Shown here: in pieces, positions 1 to 7,512 of the stretch
Layout of the letters: each line of letters begins with the position of its first letter
Position numbering within the stretch: position 1 is the first letter of the stretch
Assembly: GCF_905147045.1 (NCBI RefSeq)
Contig: NC_065888.1
Coordinates: forward strand, 13,955,001 to 14,019,000
Length of the DNA stretch: 64,000 nucleotides
Direction of reading: 5' to 3'
Origin: Nymphalis io
Lineage: Eukaryota; Arthropoda; Insecta; Lepidoptera; Nymphalidae
Notes under the pieces: model-generated
Database searches by the model: none
The model's input: the letters and a program-made list of their open reading frames with translations, nothing else
What the model was told of the DNA's origin: nothing
Program-made: the position numbers and the translations under genes

Positions 1-18
1 ACGGTTACGGTACGGTTA
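1..18 (+). repeat. SINE family B 3' tail (cut by window edge)
   Basis: The first bases are an ACGGTT/ACGGTA repeat identical in style to the tail that follows GGCTGTTAC in the family B copies ending near 17992 and 42153. The body of the element would lie left of the window. Confidence 0.35.
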
Positions 19-465
19 GAAACAATATAATCACGTTCCAATCAAGTGAAAAAACTCTAAGGAAATCATTAAAAAAAAATTCAATTTTACAATAAACCAT
101 GGGGTACTGTCAGCCTATGACATTTCTACCTAACAACTGTCATAGTAGCAATGTGTTATGAGCAAAAATAATCGTAATTCATCAACTGGTTTCTGATCTT
201 ACCCGCAACCCCATCTTGCCCCTTCTTCCCCTACCTATCCTATACCTATAGTCTGATCAAATAAAAAAATCGGAACTATGTTTAATTTAAATTTAAATAA
301 AAGTGTCTAGCGAAATCTAGATTTATACAGGAAAAAATAATAATAAAATAAGCTATGTGCAATTAAAGGTTATAGGTACCTTAGCTACCATTAAAGCTGC
401 AGTGCCAAGTCTGTTAGTTCTGTAACAAGTCATAATGTTGACAACGAATACATTGTGAATCGTGA

Positions 466-755
466 TTTTTTTTTATATAATAGGAAGGCGGACGAGCATA
501 TGGGCCACCTGATGATAAGTGATCAGCAACGCCCTTAGACATTGGCATTGTACGAAATGTCAACCATCGCTTACATAGCCAATGCCCCACCAACCTTTGG
601 AAATTAGATTTTATGTCTCTTGTGCCTATAATTATACTGGCTTACCCTTCAAACCGGAACACAATAATACCAAGTATTGCTGTTTTGTACGGTAGAATAT
701 CTGATGAGTAGGTGGTACCTACCCAGACGAGCTTGCACAAAGGCCTACCACCAGT
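466..755 (-). repeat. SINE-like family A, near full length
   Basis: Begins with a T run (its A-rich tail on the minus strand) and ends at CCACCAGT, the family's 5' end. All internal blocks of the family are present in order. I find no A and B box pair, so its RNA origin is unclear. Confidence 0.85.
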
Positions 756-778
756 AAATATTATGATATATATGATAA

Positions 779-1010
779 ACTATTTTGATGCGTTTATTCT
801 CGAAATGTTATAATTATTACGATTAATGTCGCATATCACTTTCCAACAGTTCACGACCGTCTTCTGCGGCTGTAACTTGTGAGGTTCGGCTTGTTCTTCC
901 AGACCTAGAGATGTCAATTTAAATTCCGATTTGACATTCGAAAAAAGAAGTCCAACAATGCTGTGTAGTTTAACTAATCACCGCTTCATCCACATAAACG
1001 ATATACTCGA
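779..1010. repeat. Unclassified dispersed repeat (family G)
   Basis: The stretch around 782-845 recurs at 58418-58490 (shared ATGTTATAATTATTA and AATGTCGCATATC), and the stretch around 925-990 recurs at 37270-37330 (TTTGACA-TCGAAA then AACTAATCAC) and inverted at 49395-49560. No coding or tRNA-like signal is visible, so the class is unknown. Confidence 0.45.
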
Positions 1011-1342
1011 AACTTGGTTCATGGTTTGAAATAAAACTTTTGGAAGCTCTTACAACTTTATTTTGTATCTGATTATTAATTTTATTTCACTTTCAGATAA
1101 TTCATGATTAAATTATATTATATTAATATAACAATACAAGCGAAAACATATCACGTTTATTTGACTAAATAGTGTCAGAACTATATTATAAAACTTTTTA
1201 ATTGGCATACCTTACCTTATGTTCTATTCGTAGTTATTATTATACGATTGAACATACTAATTAAAAGTATAATGTTATACAAGTAAAAAAATTATGCGAC
1301 AAAATCAAGAAGATCATTTTTTAATTAAATCTTAACCGGTCT
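1011..1342. other. AT-rich 3' flank of the first secreted gene
   Basis: No open frame of note. It probably carries the 3' UTR of the minus-strand gene that stops at 1343. Confidence 0.5.
1320..1325 (-). promoter_or_regulatory. Possible poly(A) signal
   Basis: Read on the minus strand this is ATTAAA, 18 bases after the stop codon at 1343-1345. A canonical AATAAA also occurs farther on at 1156-1161, and either could be used. Confidence 0.3.
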
Positions 1343-2038
1343 TCATTCACCCATTCTATATTCAAATTTCGAAACACTTTTGGATGGAACAATAATTATG
1401 TCATTATTAAAAATGTCGCATTCAGCTGAAAACTCAGTCATAAGTGGAACTTTATATGGGATCGTGATTTTCAAGTGACGTTTCGACACCGACCAGTCCG
1501 CTTGATTAATGTTTAATATATCTGGCAACACTCTCATGTCTTTAAATAAATTGGTCTTCGAATCACCAGTTAGCGCCATAACTGATACTCCTAAAATTTG
1601 TTTCATTATTCTAACCTCAACCTTAAACACTCCATTTCCTGGTAGAAGGTATTTAAAAACGCATGCGTTTCTTCCATAGGTAATTAATGGGCTGACCTGT
1701 GAATAGTTGTAACAAAAGTTCTTAAAGGACGTGTCGGCTTCGACATATTTGTTTACTACTTCTATGAATTTTTCAATCTCCTCACTATTGGATTCTTCTT
1801 GAGGATGATGATGGCCGCCGTAATCACAATCTTCATTCTGATGGTGATCATCTTCATCAGAATCACTGTGGTGATAATGGTCTTGGTGATCATAGTCATC
1901 GTCGTGTTGATGACTGTGGTGGTGATAACCATAGTCGTGTGGATAAAAACCATGTCCGTATTGGGGGAAGTGATTGTAAAATCCACTAGTATGATGAATT
2001 ATGCCTAAGATAAAACACAAAGACAGTAAACGGTACAT
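1343..2038 (-). CDS. Secreted His-rich protein with HSP20-like C-terminal domain (paralogue 1)
   Basis: Intronless 231-residue protein from ATG at 2036-2038 to TGA at 1343-1345. Residues 1-19 form a typical signal peptide (hydrophobic LLSLCFILGII core). Residues 20-80 are rich in His (17) with many Asp, Glu and Tyr, suggesting metal or pH-dependent binding. From about residue 90 a compact domain follows with Cys109, Cys126 and Cys207, plus Cys71 in the His-rich part; all four are matched in the gene at 5258-5830. Over about 128 aligned residues I count about 55 identities to that paralogue, including VEAD, PLITYG and RVLP-IL. Residues 138-196 (FKVEV..., LPDILNINQADW, then HLKITIPY) follow the strand order of alpha-crystallin/HSP20 domains. 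The fold call is inference. The family is not one I can name, and the in vivo role is unknown. An opposite-strand frame at 1799-2008 is its shadow. Confidence 0.85.
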   Translation of the reverse strand: MYRLLSLCFILGIIHHTSGFYNHFPQYGHGFYPHDYGYHHHSHQHDDDYDHQDHYHHSDSDEDDHHQNEDCDYGGHHHPQEESNSEEIEKFIEVVNKYVEADTSFKNFCYNYSQVSPLITYGRNACVFKYLLPGNGVFKVEVRIMKQILGVSVMALTGDSKTNLFKDMRVLPDILNINQADWSVSKRHLKITIPYKVPLMTEFSAECDIFNNDIIIVPSKSVSKFEYRMGE

Positions 2039-2099
2039 GATGAGATGATGAGTTCAAAAACAATAAAACAAAACTTGCAACACAAGAAGTATCACCAGG

Positions 2100-2145
2100 A
2101 CTGATTACAACAATTATTATATCTTAAGAAACAGAAATTTATATA
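2100..2145 (-). promoter_or_regulatory. Core promoter of paralogue 1 (TATA-like box and initiator)
   Basis: On the minus strand TATATAAAT lies at 2145-2137, and TCAGT, the arthropod initiator, at 2104-2100. The spacing of about 41 bases is longer than the usual 30, so the true start may differ. The 5' UTR would be about 64 bases. Confidence 0.4.
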
Positions 2146-2287
2146 GTCTCAAGAAGCAAGATAATATTTTCCATATTAATAACAAGACCACAGGTTAATT
2201 ATGATAATATTACTCATTACACAAATAAATCAGTAATAAAGCATTCAAGTGAATATATATTTAATTCATCAATATAGTTGTTTGATA

Positions 2288-2428
2288 TTAATTATCTATA
2301 TAAGTATGTATTTACAAAAGAAAAGTAGTGTATGTAGTATATCAGTTGTCTGGTTTCCATAATTCAAGCTCTGATTAGTTTGGTATCAGATGGCCATGTG
2401 TGAATAATGTCCCAGGATATTATACATA
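2288..2428 (+). repeat. SINE family D, 3' part only
   Basis: Carries the family's body from ATTATCTATATAAGTATG through CAGATGGCCATGTGTG to CCCAGGATATTAT. The tRNA-like head is missing, so the copy is 5' truncated. Confidence 0.7.
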
Positions 2429-2730
2429 TATATTGAAATACTTAAATAGTATTATTATTTCCTTAAAGTTACTTCTTACTTAAAATTTTGTTTTTATTAA
2501 AACGTATAACTTACTATTAGCTGTTGTACCTTGCTACAATAAATGTATTTTACAAGGGTGTGTTCGGTTTCGATATTATTTGGTCACCTATAGCGAAGAT
2601 CTGTCCATCAGGAAAGAGTTATAATTTTTTTTCTATGGGATCGATGGTTTTGAGTATGTAAAAAATGTATAGCCTCCTTAGAGCGCCTAATGAGGGAATC
2701 AAGAACGTAGTTCTGTGTGAGGACACACTA
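2429..2730. other. Intergenic, nothing supported
   Basis: AT-rich sequence with no recognisable gene or repeat. Confidence 0.4.
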
Positions 2731-2925
2731 GGCTGGGCTAAGGCCTCCTCTCCCTTTTTGGTGAGAAGGTATGGAGCTTATTCCACCACGCTGCTCCAAT
2801 GCGGGTTGATGGAATACACATGTGGGAGAATATCAGTGACATGACACATGCAGGTTTCCTCCCGGGTTTGAACCCACGATTATTGGTTAAGTTTCACGCG
2901 TTCTTACCACTGGGCCATCTCGGCT
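2731..2925 (-). repeat. SINE family B with internal deletion
   Basis: On the minus strand it reads AGCCGAGATGGCCCAGTGG (A-box region), then GGTTCAAACCCGGG (B box), and jumps directly to GAGGAAACCTGCATGTGTC. About 80 bases between the B box and the body are lost. It ends in the family's CTCCTTCTCACC to TTAGCCCAG region. Confidence 0.8.
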
Positions 2926-2949
2926 TCGTAGTTGGTTCGTCTTTATGCA

Positions 2950-2981
2950 ATTGAATAACTGTTTTATAACAGTTATTCAAT
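2950..2981. repeat. Perfect hairpin 1 with TTAT loop
   Basis: Arms ATTGAATAACTGTT (2950-2963) and its exact complement (2968-2981) enclose a TTAT loop. Confidence 0.9.
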
Positions 2982-3020
2982 GGATTTAACTTAGACCCTT
3001 ATGGGTCTAAGTTAAATCCA
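2981..3020. repeat. Perfect hairpin 2 with TTAT loop
   Basis: Arms TGGATTTAACTTAGACCC (2981-2998) and its exact complement (3003-3020) enclose the same TTAT loop. It abuts hairpin 1. Confidence 0.9.
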
Positions 3021-3675
3021 TTAACCTCATTAGCTATTCTAGCTATCTCTATAAGATTAAGCTAGGTCAATAATCGAATAATGATTTTGTATTTTTAATT
3101 TGCAACTCAAGAGTCATGACATTTTACAAAACACTTGTCAGTTTTTAGACGGAACAAAGGCCCCTCCTTATTTTAATTATCTTGATATACATTTTATGAA
3201 AACACGAACTTCATATTATTATTTTACTTCGGTATTTTATGAAAAGTTTTTAATATTTATTATTATATGGTGAATAATTTTACTAGTTTTCATAATATAC
3301 AAAAGCTCTACCCTTAGTAGTGGAATAAGATTGGAAAACTTAAAATAAATTTATGATTTTTATTTTTTAAATGTTTATTATTTGATATCATCGCCGATTG
3401 TAAGCAGATTTTATGGTTATAGTTAGAGAATGATCAAATTTCAATTGGAAGAAAATTACCATTGCAGAAATCTAGGAGACTCATCTCCAAGGCATGATTA
3501 AATGACTACAAAAAGGGAGAGGTCTTATGTTCGACAGGAATGTGTTTTTTATGTGTCACTGCTTACTCAAAAACGCCTTGGCTGTTTTGGATGATTGAAG
3601 CTTTAGTGTGGTAGGTTCCGAGTTATTGCCATATATTTTTCGTTGATTTCTGGAAAGGATGTATTATATATTAAG
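3021..3675. other. Intergenic, nothing supported
   Basis: AT-rich, without an open frame or repeat I recognise. Confidence 0.4.
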
Positions 3676-3867
3676 GCAAGCACTAATGATGTTTCATGCG
3701 CATAATTTGTGTTTATGATTCATCTCTTTCTCGTTGTAGGAAATTATTGTGAGCAAACCTGCACGTGTATTATTTCAATTTCAATTTTAAAATTATGCAA
3801 TATGTGTATCCACTAGTGGGCATTGGAGTAACGTGGTGGAATGAGCTCTAAACCATCTCCTTAAAAA
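3676..3867 (+). repeat. SINE family B fragment, diverged
   Basis: Starts at GCAAGCAC, keeps GCGCATAATTTGTGTTTATG and GTGAGCAAACCTGCACGTG, and stops at the AAACCATCTCCTTAAAA position. The tRNA head and the GGCTGTTAC end are missing. Confidence 0.65.
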
Positions 3868-3917
3868 TGTGTTATATTTTCGAATGGTTTCAAATTATAA
3901 ATCTTATATTTTGCATA

Positions 3918-4471
3918 TGGTCCGGAAGGTAGCGTTGCATTAACAAAAGTCATAGTATGCCAGCTGAAACTTTTCTCATGAATAGTTACATCATACTGAA
4001 CTGGAAAATAATTGACAGCTGCATCGTGAAGGGGGTGTTATGCATTAGCTGGTCGCATGTACTTGTATAAAAATATGAAAAATAAAGTCATGGTACGCCA
4101 GATGAAACTTTACTATGTCATTGCTTAAATATTTGAAAATACGAAAACAACCGTCAGCTGCCTGTGTAGCGGTGGAAAGACGGCTGACGTAAGCCCACCG
4201 CTACTTGGGCAGTTGACGGTCGGTTTGCTTATTAGCTATATAAGATCAATTATCTATGTGAACATCAGCCGGATTGCAGCTGACGAGCTTTTTCCAGCTT
4301 AGTATTATATTAACTATTCATGAAAAAAGTTTCAGCCGGCGTACTATTACTTTTTTTTACCACTTTTTTTCGCGCTTGGTTCACATATTAGTCATTCGAA
4401 ATCTATCGAAAATGATGGCAATCGATTGGCGTAAAGTCACTACCTAAAATGCAACGCTACCTCCCGGACCA
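3918..4471. mobile_element. 554-bp foldback/MITE-like element
   Basis: Terminal inverted repeats of 22 bases (3918-3939 and 4450-4471, one mismatch) begin TGGTCCGG and end CCGGACCA. Flanking ATA on each side may be a 3-bp target duplication. A subterminal inverted pair (3945-3988 and 4311-4354) matches at 40 of 44 positions, and a third, direct copy of its first part sits at 4084-4111. A further inverted pair (4151-4175 and 4195-4219) matches at 21 of 25. No coding capacity is seen, so it would need a transposase in trans. The superfamily is unassigned; a 3-bp duplication would suit PIF/Harbinger, though ATA is not its usual TWA. Confidence 0.7.
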
Positions 4472-4932
4472 ATATATTCTTAGATATTTAGTGACGTAAG
4501 TTTCGCTATAACCGGATTAATCGTTTAAAAATATGAAAACAAAACTACCGTATTTATTTATTTATATAAAATGATGTATGATAAAAAAGGATAACATTAA
4601 TATAAGCCTTTTTAATAAAATCAATTGGACTAATATATTTAACTTAAACATTATATAAAACTAAAAAAGGTGTCGTGGTACATTGGTTAGAAAGAAATTC
4701 CTTACGTTATGTACTTTATAAAAATAACGACCACTGTGAAATAAAATAACAATGTGGTTATAAAGTTATTTATTTTCATATCACACATTGAGTATAAAAG
4801 GAGAAATAATTATAACAATAAGATTAATTTCGTCAGAGTTCTTGTATTATATAATTAGAAAAACCCACGGTTTTTGCCATTTTAATGTTCATAATGCGTA
4901 TTTCAATTGTAGGTATAAAATATTGCAATTAT
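4472..4932. other. AT-rich spacer between the paralogues
   Basis: No supported gene or repeat. Confidence 0.4.
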
Positions 4933-5002
4933 AGGGTAAAATTCAACGTTGTTTTTGGATCTGACAGGTATCAGAACCAAAATCATCGTTGAATTTTACC
5001 CT
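4933..5002. repeat. 70-nt near-perfect hairpin, miRNA-precursor-like
   Basis: Arms AGGGTAAAATTCAACG (4933-4948) and exact complement (4987-5002). Inside, TTTTGG pairs with CCAAAA and TCTGA with TCAGA across a CAGGTA loop, with small bulges between. Size and bulges fit a pre-miRNA, but a palindromic transposon relic is equally possible. It starts about 255 bases past the stop codon of paralogue 2. Confidence 0.8.
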
Positions 5003-5054
5003 ACCTGTGAGGTCACAAATAGACAAATTAACTTATAAAGAAGCATTTATTTTG

Positions 5055-5099
5055 AAATCACCGACAGACACTTCAATTTTATTTATTTGTATAGTTATA
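5055..5099. repeat. Short dispersed repeat, copy 1
   Basis: GACAGACACTTCAATTT then ATTTATTTGTATA is shared in the same orientation with 20760-20803. It contains TTTATT at 5078-5083, which on the minus strand is AATAAA and could serve paralogue 2. Confidence 0.45.
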
Positions 5100-5257
5100 A
5101 ACATACTATAGTAAACACAAAAGTATAGTGACGGCCGTAATCTTCGAAGTCTTACTTTTTGTATCCGCTTAGCTCTCATTTGCCAAGTGTAACATGTGAT
5201 AGGAAATTTCGTTAACGTGATTTTATAGTGAGATTATTCAAGTGGGATTAAACCGAA

Positions 5258-5830
5258 CTAATATATACTCCTTAATTGAATTGCAGGTAATTTTGGTATC
5301 ATCAAAACATCAACATCAACATCCTCACATTTGAGAGTATGTTCTGACATAAGCGTTTCTTTAAAAGGAATCGTAATTATCAACACACCAGTTGACTCCA
5401 ACCATGTGGCTCGTTTAAAGTCCAATATATTTGGTAAAACTCTCACATCGGTAAACAAGACGTCATCATTTTGCTTCTTAACCGACAGCTTTAATAGTTT
5501 ATTAGTTATTTTTGCATCAACATTGAAGTCTTTAGTATCTAGTAGAGGATACTTAAGAACGCACCCGTCTTGTCCATATGTAATTAGCGGATCTACTTGC
5601 ATATTATTGGTGCAGAATTTACGAAGTGATTCGTCAGCTTCGACGAATTTTCTTAATACTTCTTCAAATGTTTCAGTTTCTTTATTGCCGCTCGGATCTT
5701 CGTTAGGATGATGGTGATAAGAATGATGATGTTTACATCCGTACCCCTGGTGTTCACGATAACGAAAGTAACATCCAATATAATTGTTAAATAAACTTAA
5801 TATCAGGAATAACGTCACAAAACGATACAT
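5258..5830 (-). CDS. Secreted His-containing protein with HSP20-like C-terminal domain (paralogue 2)
   Basis: Intronless 190-residue protein from ATG at 5828-5830 to TAG at 5258-5260. It has a signal peptide of about 20 residues (MYRFVTLFLILSLF). The His segment is much shorter than in the gene at 1343-2038: residues 33-41 hold seven His beside Cys32. The conserved domain runs from about residue 55 and has Cys73, Cys90 and Cys168, matching the three domain cysteines of the paralogue; four cysteines could form two disulphides. Residues 102-157 (FNVDAKI..., VLPNILDFKRATW, GVLIITIPFK) fit the last strands of an HSP20-like domain, where a GVL-I-P motif is typical. Same strand and same layout as its neighbour 3.2 kb away show a tandem duplication. 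The function is unknown. A plus-strand frame at 5331-5711 is its shadow. Confidence 0.85.
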   Translation of the reverse strand: MYRFVTLFLILSLFNNYIGCYFRYREHQGYGCKHHHSYHHHPNEDPSGNKETETFEEVLRKFVEADESLRKFCTNNMQVDPLITYGQDGCVLKYPLLDTKDFNVDAKITNKLLKLSVKKQNDDVLFTDVRVLPNILDFKRATWLESTGVLIITIPFKETLMSEHTLKCEDVDVDVLMIPKLPAIQLRSIY

Positions 5831-5876
5831 GACGATGGCGACTCGACTTGCATTAATAATAAATTAATATGATGAA

Positions 5877-5887
5877 CTTTATATATA
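5877..5887 (-). promoter_or_regulatory. TATA box of paralogue 2
   Basis: Minus strand TATATATAAAG about 48-57 bases before the ATG. A start about 30 bases downstream would give a 5' UTR of about 25 bases. Confidence 0.5.
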
Positions 5888-6189
5888 TTCACAGAGTGAG
5901 GTAAAGTTTTCCTTACTTATCTAATTACTTATCTAATTAATAAGTTCGTAGTTCACGTATGCAATTATAAATAAATATTTATCTATAACCACTTTGAATT
6001 ACGCTTTCAGTTTGTATGTTCTAGCAAATTTTTTAGAACTAAACCATTCGAATTTAAAAACTTTTAATGATCAATATATTACTGCAATTAAATTTAAATA
6101 AATGTCGTTGATTTTTTCCATTTTGAAATATTAAAATGGTTATTGATACTTATCAATAAAAGACAGATTACATATTATAACCATGTGTT
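5888..6189. other. Intergenic, nothing supported
   Basis: AT-rich upstream region of paralogue 2. It may hold enhancer sites that cannot be recognised by eye. Confidence 0.4.
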
Positions 6190-6330
6190 TCAGTTTGAAG
6201 AGTGAGTGCATTAGTGTAATTACACGCAAAAGGCACATCGCTTCTTAGTTCCCAAGTTTGTAAGGGATGGTTAATATTTCATACAGTGCCATATCCATGG
6301 GCAGTGGTGACCGCTTACCAATACGAGGCC
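6190..6330 (+). repeat. SINE-like family A fragment, diverged
   Basis: GTTTGAAGAGTGAGTG, TTAGTTCCCAAG and GTGACCGCTTACCA match the 3' half of the family in order. Confidence 0.5.
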
Positions 6331-6480
6331 TTTTTACTAGCCTGTCAACACACATGAAATAAAAATGTTATCATTAAAATTTTGTTACAATTGGTTAGGT
6401 TGCATTGATAGAATTTTTCGTATTAAGAAAATATGATAATCATGATAGATACCTAATAATAATAATAATCGAAATATTGC

Positions 6481-6757
6481 CTAATAATAATAATAATAAT
6501 ATCCTGGGACATTTTTCACACACGGCCATCTGATCCCAAATTAAGCTTATACAAAGCTTGTGCTATGGAAACCAGACAACTGATATACTATATATAGTAC
6601 TTTTCTTTTGTAAATACATACTTATATAGATAATTACACCCAGACGCAGGACAAACAGACATGTTCATGCACACAAATGTCTGTCCTGGGTGGGAATCGA
6701 ACCCACAACCTTCGGCGTGAAAGGCAAGTATCTACCAACTACGCCAACCAGCTCGTC
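6481..6757 (-). repeat. SINE family D, near full length
   Basis: On the minus strand the head carries TTGGCGTAGTTGGTAG (A box) and GGTTGTGGGTTCGATTCCC (B box). The body ends at CCCAGGATATT with an ATT-repeat tail (6483-6497). AAATATT on both sides may be a short target duplication. Confidence 0.9.
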
Positions 6758-6798
6758 AAATATTAAATAATTACTACGTCCATCTGTTTTTTTATTAG

Positions 6799-6975
6799 AA
6801 AATTGCAACGGATATTATTGAAAAAGTCACATCATACATGCCGCTCATTGATTTGCTGATAGAATTTGGCAGAACTCAAGTACGCGCTGAAGACTTTCAG
6901 GATTTTGGTGCAGATCTATTGGAAAGTAAAATTATAAGTGATAAGATGGATTATTATGAAATTTTAAAACTTTAA
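6799..6975 (+). CDS. Candidate terminal exon of an unrecognised gene
   Basis: After a pyrimidine-rich acceptor (TTTTTTTATTAG, AG at 6797-6798) a frame of 58 codons runs in phase 0 to TAA at 6973-6975. The peptide starts KIATDIIEKV and ends MDYYEILKL, with mixed charged and hydrophobic residues and ordinary third-position use, unlike the AT-rich surroundings. No AATAAA follows within about 100 bases. I do not recognise the family and see no upstream exon in the window on this strand. If real, the rest lies outside the window, with the two minus-strand genes inside an intron, or this is a stranded relic. Confidence 0.4.
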   Translation, partial: KIATDIIEKVTSYMPLIDLLIEFGRTQVRAEDFQDFGADLLESKIISDKMDYYEILKL

Positions 6976-7205
6976 CCTATATTTTTAACATACATAAAAC
7001 GGGCTTAGTGTATAAAATAACGCCATCTCTAGGTAATTCAAAGCATTGTTACTGAAATTAGGCTAGTTTTCTTTCAAATTATTTCATTCTCCTGTAGCTT
7101 TAAACGTTCGCCGCTAGATGTATCTTATTCGAAAAAAAAACTTTTGTTGGAATATATTTCTCAATACAGACATGTATTAAGGTATCGGAAGACATTGTAA
7201 CGATA

Positions 7206-7311
7206 GACAAGGGACGTGGCTTCTTAGCTCCCAAGGTTGGTGGCGCATAGACCATGTAATGATGGTATATTTCGTACAGTGTAAATTCTTGTGATGGTGA
7301 TCACTTATCAT
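7206..7311 (+). repeat. SINE-like family A fragment
   Basis: ACAAGGGACGTGG, TTAGCTCCCAAGGTTGGTGGCGCAT and GTGATCACTTATCA match the family's 3' half. Confidence 0.5.
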
Positions 7312-7349
7312 TAATTGAACCATTTGTATAAATATTATACATTTATACA

Positions 7350-7510
7350 AGTAACTAGCTGCCTCCGGTGCTTATGCTCTCGTGTATTACATGGAGCAGG
7401 TGTTCAGTCGGGGTATAAGCTATCTCTATTCCAAATTCGTTCAGTAGTATTGCGTGAAAGAGTAAGAAAGATCTGTGTTCACAAACTTTCTCGTTTATTA
7501 TATTTAATAT
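7350..7510 (+). mobile_element. Helitron-like or other AT-insertion repeat
   Basis: Starts AACTAGCTGCC and ends near CAAACTTTCTCGTTTATTATATTTAAT, with TTCAGTAGTATTGCGTGAAAG between. The CTAGC start and the TTCGCGTTTATAATATT-like end are common in short nonautonomous lepidopteran Helitron-type repeats. Related copies: 30268-30536, and inverted 44733-44890. Confidence 0.35.
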
Positions 7511-7512
7511 AT

